A DNA stretch of 19,374 bases, taken from NCBI GenBank assembly GCA_959605275.1, contig CAUHFD010000028.1, positions 1 through 19,374 of the forward strand, written 5' to 3'. Shown here piece after piece: positions 1-7,643 of the stretch; position 1 is the stretch's first letter, and every line of letters begins with the position of its first letter. The notes beneath the pieces were generated by a model. The model searched no databases. It was not told where the DNA came from and worked only from the letters and a program-made list of their open reading frames with translations. The stretch is from an uncultured Eubacteriales bacterium. Lineage in GTDB: Bacteria > Bacillota > Clostridia > Oscillospirales > Ruminococcaceae. Made by a program: the position numbers and the translations under genes.

Positions 1-17
1 CATAAAGAGCACATTTT

Positions 18-35
18 TTATAATTTCGATTATAA
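18..35. repeat. Short AT-rich inverted repeat with TTCG loop
   Basis: TTATAAT (18-24) and ATTATAA (29-35) form a perfect 7-bp inverted repeat around TTCG. It lies upstream of the regulator promoter, near the window edge. It contains a TTTCGA core related to the TTTCGAAA boxes at 87-94 and 1429-1436, so it may be a weak auxiliary operator or simply an AT-rich hairpin. No gene is visible in 1-243. Confidence 0.3.
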
Positions 36-81
36 TAAAAATAAATCAGATCATCGAAGTAATGGTATTGATAAAAAAGCC

Positions 82-110
82 TTTACTTTCGAAACTTTAT
101 GTGATATAAT
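82..110 (+). promoter_or_regulatory. Promoter of the LacI-type regulator with embedded TTTCGAAA operator
   Basis: The -35-like element TTTACT (82-87) and perfect -10 TATAAT (105-110) are 17 nt apart. The -10 is preceded by TG one base upstream (extended -10). The palindrome TTTCGAAA (87-94) starts on the last base of the -35 and fills the early spacer. The same arrangement recurs in front of the operon at 1424-1452. LacI-family operators are typically palindromes with a central CG, so this is probably an autoregulatory operator that blocks RNA polymerase (inference). The start codon at 244 lies about 130 nt downstream, leaving a fairly long 5' leader. Confidence 0.75.
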
Positions 111-243
111 AATAAATAATTCCAAAATGATATAGACGATCAAAAACAGAATAAAAAGGTCTGTACAGTTTTTAGATGCAGAGATTGCATTTGGTTTTGC
201 AGATATAAGAGAATCTAACAATTAAGAGGGAATGTGAGTTAAT

Positions 244-1245
244 ATGGCAACTTTGAAGGATATCGCAAAGATTGCGCAGGTCAATGTTTCAACGGTATCT
301 AAGGCCTTGCGAAACAGTTCTGATTTGAGCAACCAGACAATTTCCATGATACAGGGAATTGCAGACGAGCTGAATTATCCTTATAACAGCGATTCCGATA
401 AAAATAAAAACTCCAAAATAATCGGCGTGATTATTCCGGAAGTAATCAGCCCGTATTATACCAGTGCATTGGAATCGATGAGAAAACGGCTTCTCAGCAA
501 TGGGTACAGGCTACTTATTATGATTTCCGGCTTTTCAGAAGAGGAGGAAACGACCTGTGTTCAGCAGCTCATTACAAATAATGTATGTGCTGTTGTATGT
601 TTTTCGGAGCAGAGCGAATTTTCACAGAGATTGCGGGACATCATTGCCAAAAACAATATTGTCTTTTTAATGGTTTCAGTTGCTGAAAATTATGATGTTT
701 GTGACAGCATATGTGTGGATGACTGGCAGAGTGCGACTTTGGCGGTTCAGCATTTAGTGGATCTTGGACACCGTAGGATTGCTTTTTTGGGCGATTTCTT
801 ATCAGATACCCGACGGCGTGCTTACGAGAATGTTCTCAAGCAGGCAAATATTTCGGTAAATAGCTGTTATATCTTCGAAAGTACATTAAGATTTGAGGAA
901 TGCGGGTATACCGGAATGAAAAAGCTTTTAGGGAATCCGTTGCACCCTACGGCTGTTTTTGCAGCGTATGATAACATTGCCATTGGTGCAATGCGTGCGA
1001 TATACGAAGCAGGATTAAAGGTTCCGCGGGATATTTCGATCGTGAGTATTGATGATATCAACGTTGTAAGATATCTAAATCCGCGACTGACTACTGTTAC
1101 AGAGCCTACACAGGATTTAGGAGAACTTGCTTCGGATTTGTTAATTATGAAAATAAAGGGCAAACGTAAAATAGTCCAAAACGTTAAGTTGAAGCCTACT
1201 TTGAATATCAGAGAAACGACGTCTCCGCCAAGGAATGATCTATGA
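244..1245 (+). CDS. LacI-family transcriptional regulator
   Basis: A 333-residue protein of normal LacI/GalR length. Residues 1-48 form the DNA-binding helix-turn-helix, with the VSTVSKALR recognition-helix signature at 15-23. From residue 59 (KIIGVIIPEV) to the end is a periplasmic-binding-protein-like sensor domain containing the family patterns HLVDLGHRRIAFLGD, PTAVFAAYDNIAIGAMRA and VSIDDI. The hinge is odd: after LNYPYN, residues 49-57 are SDSDKNKNS, about two residues shorter than usual and without the ARxL hinge helix whose Leu normally intercalates at the operator centre. GAGGG (226-230) lies 13 nt before the ATG. The gene has its own promoter and terminator. It probably represses itself and the operon downstream through TTTCGAAA boxes and responds to a sugar or sugar phosphate. 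The family call is firm; the ligand is unknown. Confidence 0.95.
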   Translation: MATLKDIAKIAQVNVSTVSKALRNSSDLSNQTISMIQGIADELNYPYNSDSDKNKNSKIIGVIIPEVISPYYTSALESMRKRLLSNGYRLLIMISGFSEEEETTCVQQLITNNVCAVVCFSEQSEFSQRLRDIIAKNNIVFLMVSVAENYDVCDSICVDDWQSATLAVQHLVDLGHRRIAFLGDFLSDTRRRAYENVLKQANISVNSCYIFESTLRFEECGYTGMKKLLGNPLHPTAVFAAYDNIAIGAMRAIYEAGLKVPRDISIVSIDDINVVRYLNPRLTTVTEPTQDLGELASDLLIMKIKGKRKIVQNVKLKPTLNIRETTSPPRNDL

Positions 1246-1286
1246 TCATGACAATTATTTAAAAGTTTCGACAATCGGTTAAAATA

Positions 1287-1342
1287 AAGATCGCCTTCGG
1301 TGCAAACAGAATCTGTTTTTAAGGCACCGAAGGCGATTTTTT
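1287..1342 (+). terminator. Intrinsic terminator of the regulator gene
   Basis: Left arm ATCGCCTTCGGTGC (1290-1303) and right arm GCACCGAAGGCGAT (1324-1337) are perfectly complementary over 14 bp. They can be extended by flanking A-T and G-T pairs and are followed by T1337-T1342. The loop contains a second small hairpin, AAACAG/CTGTTT (1304-1318). This separates the regulator from the operon. Confidence 0.93.
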
Positions 1343-1408
1343 ATACATAAAATTTAAATATGCACAAAATAATTATTATAATTTGTACAATTAGTAGAAT
1401 ATGATTAA

Positions 1409-1414
1409 TTCGAA
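1409..1414. promoter_or_regulatory. Possible second operator half-match (TTCGAA)
   Basis: TTCGAA in the context AATTCGAAAA lies upstream of the operon promoter. Its centre is 21 bp, about two helical turns, from the centre of TTTCGAAA at 1429-1436, so two dimers could sit on the same DNA face. The hexamer also occurs inside genes, so chance is possible. Confidence 0.35.
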
Positions 1415-1423
1415 AATAATATA

Positions 1424-1452
1424 TAGACTTTCGAAATAAATTGTGATATAAT
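1424..1452 (+). promoter_or_regulatory. Operon promoter with embedded TTTCGAAA operator
   Basis: The -35-like element TAGACT (1424-1429) is 17 nt from the perfect -10 TATAAT (1447-1452), again with an extended TG. TTTCGAAA occupies 1429-1436. The eight-base box, the 10-nt gap to TATAAT and the 11 bases TGTGATATAAT are all identical to the regulator promoter at 82-110. Transcription should start near 1459, which excludes the in-frame ATG at 1454 as a start for the next gene. Repression by the upstream LacI protein is the natural reading (inference). Confidence 0.8.
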
Positions 1453-1497
1453 CATGATATTACAAGAAAATATTGCACGAAAATGTACTTATTATGC

Positions 1498-1505
1498 AAA
1501 GGAGG
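1498..1505 (+). promoter_or_regulatory. Ribosome binding site that fixes the GTG start at 1511
   Basis: AAAGGAGG is a full-strength Shine-Dalgarno sequence 5 nt before the in-frame GTG at 1511. The GTG at 1508 would be only 2 nt away, and the ATG at 1532 is 26 nt away. Together with the -10 box at 1447-1452 this sets the start of the hydrolase gene. Confidence 0.8.
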
Positions 1506-1510
1506 CTGTG

Positions 1511-2941
1511 GTGCTTTTAGGCGCCGACCATATGGAAACAAATGAAAAATTTTGCTGTCAGGCAATTGAGATTGATATTACGCCTCAGAAGCCGGTAGCG
1601 TTAGTGGGGCAGTACTATCATCGCCTTGCAACAGAGGTTTACTCTCCATTGTGCGCCAATATTTTGGCTTTGCGCAAAGGGAAAGAAACTGCTGTTTTTG
1701 TGGCTTGCGAATGGCTAGGCGTGCCTGATGAATTTATAGAATATGCCAAAAGTTTGCTGTTGGAAAAAGATCCTGATTTCCCTACCGACTCGGTTATTTT
1801 CAGCGCTACTCATACCCATACTGCTCCATATGTTTATGACAATCATGGTTCGAAAACGTGGGGAAGGGATTTTGATTGGGTTCGTACCAATGAGGAAGAG
1901 CTGTCTCCCGAAGAGTACAGGAAATTTGTGGCAGAGAGAATTACAGACGGGATACTTAAGGCATACAGTACTTGTGTGCCGGCTGTCGTTTCAAGCGGCA
2001 TCAGAGAACTGAGCATATCTTTTAATCGAAGATCGGTTTATGCCGACGGTAGCGCGATTATGTACGGGAACACCAATAGGGACGATTTTGTGCGCATGGA
2101 GGGAAGTTCAGATAACGGTGTGCATTTCTTCGCATTGGAAGATCTTCAAGGAAAACTGATTGCTGCTGTTATTGAGATTGCCTGTCCTTCTCAGGTACTT
2201 GAACATCATTGCTTTGTTTCCTCTGATTATTGGAATGAGGTTCGTAATCGTTTGAAAGCGTTATATGGTGAAGCCACAACAATTATTGGACTATGCGGAG
2301 CGGCAGGTGATCTTTCTCCGAGAGATCTTGTTCGGGCAGCGATGCCGGAACCGGATATGCACAGCACAAAAATGTATCAGCCGGAAGGAACATTCTATCT
2401 GGCGGATATGATTACTGCGGCTTTTCAGGAATTTATGGGAACTCGTATCAAACAGGAAAACCCGCAGTTACAACATTTATCTCGCGTTGTAGAATTGCCG
2501 CTGTGGACTGTTACCGAACAAGAATACTTACAGGCGGAGAAAGCATATCAAGAAAAACGTGCGCTACATGAACAGATGAAAGATTTTACCGAGGCGGAAA
2601 GCTATGCAATGTCCATTGATGCCGGGATTATAATCCGTTGGAGAGAGCAGCAAAAATCACTCACGCATTCTGTTAAAATACATATTGTAAAACTCGGAGA
2701 TGCTCTTTTTGCAACCAACCCGTTTGAATTGTTTGTGGAATATGCAGACAGGATACGAAGCCGGAGCAATTGTCGAAATACCGTTGTTGTGCAGCTTGCC
2801 GGCGGGTATCAAGGATATCTTCCTTCGGCTGTTGCAGTTGAACATGGCGGATACAGCGCACTTGTTTGTAACGGACTTTATGCAAGCGATGGCGGAGATA
2901 AGTTGGTATCAGAAACCCTCGATATGATTGCAAAAATGTAA
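1511..2941 (+). CDS. Neutral/alkaline ceramidase-like hydrolase, cytoplasmic
   Basis: The frame is open from 1454, but that ATG overlaps the promoter -10. The strong SD at 1498-1505 points to GTG 1511, giving 476 residues. The protein resembles the N-terminal catalytic domain of neutral/alkaline non-lysosomal ceramidases. It has SATHTHTAP with H101 and H103, SSDYW after residue 235, an FELF with E406 near a PGE-like position, and GGYQGYLPS with Y436; these match the zinc-site regions of Pseudomonas ceramidase. The second His ligand position appears to be Cys (C225 in ACPSQ). There is no signal peptide and no C-terminal ceramidase domain, so a cytoplasmic amide, ester or lactone hydrolase acting on a sugar derivative is likelier than a lipid ceramidase (inference). 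It is the first gene of the operon and precedes an isomerase and a kinase. The fold is fairly sure; the substrate is unknown. Confidence 0.82.
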   Translation: MLLGADHMETNEKFCCQAIEIDITPQKPVALVGQYYHRLATEVYSPLCANILALRKGKETAVFVACEWLGVPDEFIEYAKSLLLEKDPDFPTDSVIFSATHTHTAPYVYDNHGSKTWGRDFDWVRTNEEELSPEEYRKFVAERITDGILKAYSTCVPAVVSSGIRELSISFNRRSVYADGSAIMYGNTNRDDFVRMEGSSDNGVHFFALEDLQGKLIAAVIEIACPSQVLEHHCFVSSDYWNEVRNRLKALYGEATTIIGLCGAAGDLSPRDLVRAAMPEPDMHSTKMYQPEGTFYLADMITAAFQEFMGTRIKQENPQLQHLSRVVELPLWTVTEQEYLQAEKAYQEKRALHEQMKDFTEAESYAMSIDAGIIIRWREQQKSLTHSVKIHIVKLGDALFATNPFELFVEYADRIRSRSNCRNTVVVQLAGGYQGYLPSAVAVEHGGYSALVCNGLYASDGGDKLVSETLDMIAKM

Positions 2942-3001
2942 TAACTATAAATAAAAATGGATGGTGATTTGGGCGTAAGGCGAAAAAATGCCCGTTAATT
3001 T

Positions 3002-4360
3002 ATGAAAATAGGATTTATTGGATTCGGAGAGGTTAATTCTCCCCGTGAAATGTTAGAAGTAAAGATTGCTGCGGCAAAAGAACGATTGATTAAAAAAGGA
3101 CTGGAAGTGTATGATGGGGGACTTGTAACCGATGATATTGACCGCAAAGAGGCGGCAGCAGCCGTTGAAAGTCTCCGGGATAAAAAATTCGACGCATTGG
3201 TAATTTGCCTTGCGGGATGGGTGCCCAGCTATACAGTCATAAGAACTGCCGACTATTTTAAAGATCTTCCTATGATTTTGTGGGGTCTTTGCGGGACATA
3301 TAACGAGAAAGGCAGATTAGTTACTACTGCTGAACAAGCAGGAACTTCCGCGCTTCGACGTCCTATGCAGGAGTTAGGATTCCAGTTCAAATATGTATAT
3401 GACACTACGGATGGAATATGCGGCGAGGAAGAAATGATACCGTATTTGGAGCTGATTGCGGCCAAAAACCGACTTAAAACAGCCAAGGCACTGTCGGTTG
3501 GATATCGGGACATGAATCTGTACGGAACGATGTATGACGGAATAAAACTAAAAAAATATACCGGCATAGAGATAGAACAGCTTGAAATGCTTGAGCTTGT
3601 CCAACGTGCAGAAAAGACAGATAAAAGGCAGGAGAAAGAAATACTTCAGGAAATAAAAGAAGGCTGGCGCTTTGAGGGGGCTGCAGCTTCTGACGAAACA
3701 CTCCTTACTGGGATACGCTACTATCTTGCTCTCAAGGATATTATCGTAAAATATGGATATAAAGGGATAACCATAAATGACGTTGACGGAATGAAAAAGC
3801 TTCTTGGTTTTCCGCCGTCCATGATATTTATGCTACTTGCACAAGAGCTGGGTGTATGTACTGTTCCCGAAAATGATGTAATGGGAAGCGCTATGCAACT
3901 GATTATAAAAGAGCTGACCGGGCAGATCGGGATGTACCTTGAATTTTATGAATTTTTCAAAGATCGGGTACTTATGGGTGTGCCGGATTACGTGCCGAAT
4001 CAAGTTGTAGATGGTCCGTTGACGGTGATGGCTACAAAATTCGGACTTTTGGATAGTTGCGTACTTAATATTTCAAAAATCAAGACCGGCACCGTTACGC
4101 TTTGTCGTCTGTTCAACAGCGGTGAAGGATACGGTATGCATATGGCGCTGGCCGAGGCAACAGAGCCTCGCTGGTGGGAAGAAGCAGGTTGGGATGATCC
4201 GGCTCCGCAGCTTTCCAGTCTGGAAATGGTCATGAATGAAAGAACGGCATCGTTTACTGACAATATCATGTCACAGCATTATATTGTTGTGTATGGAGAT
4301 CAAACAAAAAAGCTCAGTGATTATTGCAAAAGCTGCGGCATTGATGTCCTGATGGATTGA
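3002..4360 (+). CDS. L-fucose/L-arabinose isomerase-like protein
   Basis: A 452-residue protein resembling the fucose isomerase family, which interconverts aldose and ketose sugars with a divalent metal. The N-terminal part (KIGFIGFGEVNSPREM) is a Rossmann-like domain. The later segment PENDVMGSAMQLIIKELTG (E290, D292) followed by MYLEFYEF (E314, E317) matches the metal-binding Glu and Asp stretch of the family, although the second ligand would be Glu instead of Asp. H380 in GYGMHMALAEA is a candidate for the C-terminal metal His. It is shorter than E. coli FucI (about 590 residues), as many distant homologues are. No good Shine-Dalgarno precedes the ATG: the 60-nt gap holds only AAGG some 21 nt away and a weak GGGC/GCCC hairpin (2971-2992). 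It probably feeds the ketose product to the kinase that follows. The exact sugar is unknown. Confidence 0.82.
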   Translation: MKIGFIGFGEVNSPREMLEVKIAAAKERLIKKGLEVYDGGLVTDDIDRKEAAAAVESLRDKKFDALVICLAGWVPSYTVIRTADYFKDLPMILWGLCGTYNEKGRLVTTAEQAGTSALRRPMQELGFQFKYVYDTTDGICGEEEMIPYLELIAAKNRLKTAKALSVGYRDMNLYGTMYDGIKLKKYTGIEIEQLEMLELVQRAEKTDKRQEKEILQEIKEGWRFEGAAASDETLLTGIRYYLALKDIIVKYGYKGITINDVDGMKKLLGFPPSMIFMLLAQELGVCTVPENDVMGSAMQLIIKELTGQIGMYLEFYEFFKDRVLMGVPDYVPNQVVDGPLTVMATKFGLLDSCVLNISKIKTGTVTLCRLFNSGEGYGMHMALAEATEPRWWEEAGWDDPAPQLSSLEMVMNERTASFTDNIMSQHYIVVYGDQTKKLSDYCKSCGIDVLMD

Positions 4361-4380
4361 TATTGAGATAAAGGAGTCTG

Positions 4381-5886
4381 GTGAAATTGAAATATGTTAT
4401 CGGACTGGATGCAGGAACAACATGCTTTAAGGTTGGTTTGTATAATGAAAAGCTTGAAACAGTAGCACAGGAATCGGAGGAATATTCTCTTTATTATCCG
4501 GGGGACGGGCTGGTAGAATATGATGCCGATGCATACTGGAAATGTTTTTGCAGACTGATTAAGGCAGTGGTAGAAAAGGGAAAAATTAATCCATCTGAGG
4601 TTTGTTCAATTGCTGTAAGCAGCCAAGGTGAGACGATGATATTCCTCGATGAAAACGGAAATTCTCTACGCAATGCTATTGTTTGGACAGACGTACGAGC
4701 ATATAAACAGAAAGAAAAGCTGTATGAAAAATATACCGACAAAGAGATTTTTGAAATTACCGGGCAGCGTGAAATCACTTCGGCGTGGCCGGCTGTCAAG
4801 TGGATGTGGCTGAGAGAAAATGAGCCTGAAATTGCGTCAAAAACAAAGCATGTGCTTTTGTTAGGGGATTATATCGTATATAAACTGACCGGAAAGTTTG
4901 CAACTGATAAATCACTTTCTTCCTCAACCATTTATATGGATATTGTGAATGGAACGTGGTGGAAGCAAATGTTGGAGGATATTGATTTAGAGGAAGCGTT
5001 GCTTCCGCAACTTTACGAATGCGGTACTTATATTGCTCATATTCGGGGACAGGCAGCCAATGAAACAGGATTGGCCATTACAGCTTCGGTATGTGCGGGT
5101 GCCTTGGATCAAACGGCCGGCATGATCGGCTCCGGAAATATCACGGAGGGAATAGTCTCTGAAACAACAGGAACTTGTCTTGCTGTTTGTACAAATATCG
5201 GTTCTAAGCACATCCCGTTTGAAAAAGGAAAGCTCCCTATTCATTACGGATTTTCAAAAAACAGTTATTATGCAATTTATTGGTCCGGAGCTGCCGGCAG
5301 TATTTTACGTTGGGCAGCGCAGAACTTTTACTCAGACATTCAAGATTCGACGCTTTATAAACGAATGGACCAAGATGCTTCTGCTATAGTGCCGGGAGCG
5401 GACGGGCTGATTCTTATGCCGTATTTATCCGGCATGAATTATCCTTATGTAGATGAAAATGCGACCGGAATTTTTTTCGGCATTCATCTTTGTCATTCAA
5501 GAGCTCATTTTGTAAGAGCCATTTTGGAGGCTGTATCGTTCCTACTTTGTCAGAGCGTTGATGAAATCAAAGCATATGGGATAGATGTTAAGAAAATTTA
5601 TTCTCTCGGTGGCGGAGCATCAAGTGAACTGTGGTGCAAAATAAAGGCGGGTATGACCGGATGTGAGATTGTTGTTCCCAAGCGGGATGAAGTTACTTGT
5701 TTGGGAGCTGCCATTCTTGCGGCAGTGGGGGCAGACATTTATCACACTTTGGAAGAGGCAGTCGAGGCAAGTTCAGGCAATCAAACTGTCTACGAACCTC
5801 AATATCAGAAAGAATACAGCGATATATACAATTCGTATAAAAAGAAAGCAGATGACTATTACATAAAAAACCGGCGAGATGTTTAA
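4381..5886 (+). CDS. FGGY-family carbohydrate kinase (xylulokinase-like)
   Basis: A 501-residue protein of normal FGGY kinase length that phosphorylates a sugar, usually a ketose, with ATP in the cytoplasm. The N-terminal ATPase-fold lobe begins YVIGLDAGTT (D10). The catalytic-base Asp is D243 in GALDQTAG. The C-terminal lobe contains SGMNYPY, then LEAVSF, the glycine-rich nucleotide loop SLGGGASS (G410-G412) and ECTCLGAA-like EVTCLGAAILAAVG. The start is GTG, with AAAGGAG (4370-4376) 4 nt upstream, and follows the isomerase stop by 20 nt. The isomerase-kinase pairing copies the fucose, arabinose and xylose catabolic logic. A matching aldolase or epimerase is not in this window. The family is certain. 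Substrates such as L-fuculose, L-ribulose or D-xylulose cannot be separated by eye. Confidence 0.92.
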   Translation: MKLKYVIGLDAGTTCFKVGLYNEKLETVAQESEEYSLYYPGDGLVEYDADAYWKCFCRLIKAVVEKGKINPSEVCSIAVSSQGETMIFLDENGNSLRNAIVWTDVRAYKQKEKLYEKYTDKEIFEITGQREITSAWPAVKWMWLRENEPEIASKTKHVLLLGDYIVYKLTGKFATDKSLSSSTIYMDIVNGTWWKQMLEDIDLEEALLPQLYECGTYIAHIRGQAANETGLAITASVCAGALDQTAGMIGSGNITEGIVSETTGTCLAVCTNIGSKHIPFEKGKLPIHYGFSKNSYYAIYWSGAAGSILRWAAQNFYSDIQDSTLYKRMDQDASAIVPGADGLILMPYLSGMNYPYVDENATGIFFGIHLCHSRAHFVRAILEAVSFLLCQSVDEIKAYGIDVKKIYSLGGGASSELWCKIKAGMTGCEIVVPKRDEVTCLGAAILAAVGADIYHTLEEAVEASSGNQTVYEPQYQKEYSDIYNSYKKKADDYYIKNRRDV

Positions 5887-5946
5887 AAGAGTAGACAATG
5901 TTCTCGACAATCAACAAAAATCGGTGTTAATCAAAGGAGAAGGAAT

Positions 5947-6645
5947 ATGATAAAAAAAGTTTCCTTATGTAAGTGGACAAGAATCACTATGTTGACAGCT
6001 GCTTTTCTTACTTTGATTTCTTGCCAAAAGGCACCAGATCAAACAAACAGTACTGTGAGTACCCTGTCAATGATAAGCGAATCATTGTCGTCATCAGAAA
6101 CAAATTCAATTGTCAGTGCTGATGTGTTCTCTCGAAATGATGAGCTTTCTACTCAGCTTGTTTCATCAATGGCTTCTTCCTTGCAGGCTTCATCGAAGAA
6201 TTCTTCGCAAAGTTTGCCGATTAGTTCGAAAAGCCAACCGAGCAGTCAGGCGGTTAGCTCACAGGGGCAGACCATCACCAATGATGTCGGAAAGACCATT
6301 ACAACCGATTATGGTTTTACTGTGACCCTTTTAGATTTTCGGAAAAAGAGCGACACCGAATATGAAGTTAAATTTAAAATCAAGTTGGAAGTAGATTACA
6401 TCGTTGGTGATCATTATCAGCTCAAGGCGAAGGAACATATATTTTTAGTTGATGCTGACAGAAATCCTGTGGCTGCGGATAACGCTTATGCAAGTGACGG
6501 GCAGAGTATCCTTGGTCAAACGGTGAATATCGGGGAAAGTCTGGAAATGACAGTCGTGTTCAAAGCAGAAGAAGGATTTAGTCCGGCTAAGGTTAGATAT
6601 ATGTATGACGAAAGGGGCTTTAAAAAGGTAGAATTTACGTTGTAA
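5947..6645 (+). CDS. Lipoprotein with Ser-rich linker and small C-terminal beta domain
   Basis: A 232-residue protein. A basic N-terminus and hydrophobic stretch end in lipobox LISC (C26), so it should be processed by signal peptidase II and anchored to the outer face of the membrane. Residues about 30-105 are a low-complexity Ser/Gln/Thr linker. Residues about 107-232 form a compact beta-rich domain (TITTDYGFTVTLLDFRKK ... VRYMYDERGFKKVEFTL) resembling the DUF4352-like, telokin-like immunoglobulin domains of Gram-positive lipoproteins; this resemblance is weak. The RBS AAAGGAGA (5933-5940) is well placed. It sits between the kinase and the permease pair, so a role in presenting or sensing substrate for the transporter is possible. 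Its function is not recognised. Confidence 0.8.
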   Translation: MIKKVSLCKWTRITMLTAAFLTLISCQKAPDQTNSTVSTLSMISESLSSSETNSIVSADVFSRNDELSTQLVSSMASSLQASSKNSSQSLPISSKSQPSSQAVSSQGQTITNDVGKTITTDYGFTVTLLDFRKKSDTEYEVKFKIKLEVDYIVGDHYQLKAKEHIFLVDADRNPVAADNAYASDGQSILGQTVNIGESLEMTVVFKAEEGFSPAKVRYMYDERGFKKVEFTL

Positions 6646-6662
6646 TATCGTTATGTCAAAGC

Positions 6663-7643
6663 ATGAAATCCACTACAAAGGCTGTGATATACTTGTCTGA
6701 TTTTAATAAAACATCTGAAAAAGAGCCGGGAGCGACTGCTCGGGTTGGGAGATTGCTCAAGAAGTATTGGATGCTTTATCTGATCTTTTTGCCGGCATTC
6801 CTCTCTTTGTTTGTATTTTCTTACATACCGATGGGAGGCATTGTCCTGGCGATTAAAGATTATTCACCGCGTGTCGGAATGTGGCTGAGTGAGTTTGTGC
6901 AGCCGTGGTTTAAACACTTTTCTGAGGCGTTTTCCGGAACTGACTTTTGGAAGGTAACGCTTAATACCCTAAAGATCAGCTGTTTAAGATTGGTTTTTGG
7001 CTTTCCTGCTCCCATTTTACTTGCCTTGCTGTTAAATGAGGTAAGGCACAGCGGAGTGAAAAAATTTGTTCAGACAACAGTTTATCTGCCGAATTTTCTT
7101 TCCTGGGTTGTAGTAGCTGGCATGGTGAGAACGCTTATGGCGGGGGACGGACTCATAAACAGTATGCTTCAGAATCTGGGCCTTTCCGGAATTCCTTTTT
7201 TGACTGATGGCAACTGGTTTGTTTTTACCTTGATTATAACAGATATCTGGAAGGGAATGGGGTACGGAAGTATTATCTATATGGCGGCAATTGCAGGAAT
7301 CGACCAGGAACAATACGAGGCCGCTACAATTGATGGCGCAAACAGATGGCAGAAAATGATTTATATTACGCTTCCGGGACTTGTGTTTGCCATTTCTATT
7401 AATTTGATTTTGTCTTTGTCCGGAATATTAAATGCAGGCTTTGATCAGATTTTTAATCTATATTCCCCGGTAGTATATGATACTGCAGATATTATTGATA
7501 CCTATGTGTATCGTTTGGGTATTGTATCCGGTGATTTTGAAGATGCAACTGCGTTGGGACTTGTAAAATCAGTGATTGGATTTATTCTTATCGTCGTAAC
7601 CAATAAGACAGTTCATAAGATGGGAGGCGAGGGAATATGGTAA
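6663..7643 (+). CDS. Sugar ABC transporter permease, LplB type
   Basis: A 326-residue binding-protein-dependent permease. A hydrophilic tail of about 34 residues precedes the first membrane segment (MLYLIFLPAFLSLFVFSYIPMGG), and about six membrane segments follow in total. The cytoplasmic EAA loop that contacts the ATPase is EAATIDGANRWQKMIYITLP (E219, A220, A221, G225). FSYIPMGGIVLAIKDY and ILNAGFDQIFNLY are typical of LplB-like permeases for oligosaccharides and glycan fragments. The last 7 bases overlap the next permease gene, indicating translational coupling. The SD before ATG 6663 is poor, so the exact N-terminus is uncertain. It should pair with the permease at 7637 and the solute-binding protein at 13104. 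Confidence 0.93.
   Translation: MKSTTKAVIYLSDFNKTSEKEPGATARVGRLLKKYWMLYLIFLPAFLSLFVFSYIPMGGIVLAIKDYSPRVGMWLSEFVQPWFKHFSEAFSGTDFWKVTLNTLKISCLRLVFGFPAPILLALLLNEVRHSGVKKFVQTTVYLPNFLSWVVVAGMVRTLMAGDGLINSMLQNLGLSGIPFLTDGNWFVFTLIITDIWKGMGYGSIIYMAAIAGIDQEQYEAATIDGANRWQKMIYITLPGLVFAISINLILSLSGILNAGFDQIFNLYSPVVYDTADIIDTYVYRLGIVSGDFEDATALGLVKSVIGFILIVVTNKTVHKMGGEGIW

Noticed and set aside
867..1274. Minus-strand 135-codon open frame opposite the LacI gene
   Set aside because: It is antisense to a clear gene, has no recognisable domain and runs through the coding frame of the regulator.
1454..1510. ATG start at 1454 for the ceramidase-like gene
   Set aside because: It lies directly after the -10 box and before the expected transcription start; a strong SD supports GTG 1511.
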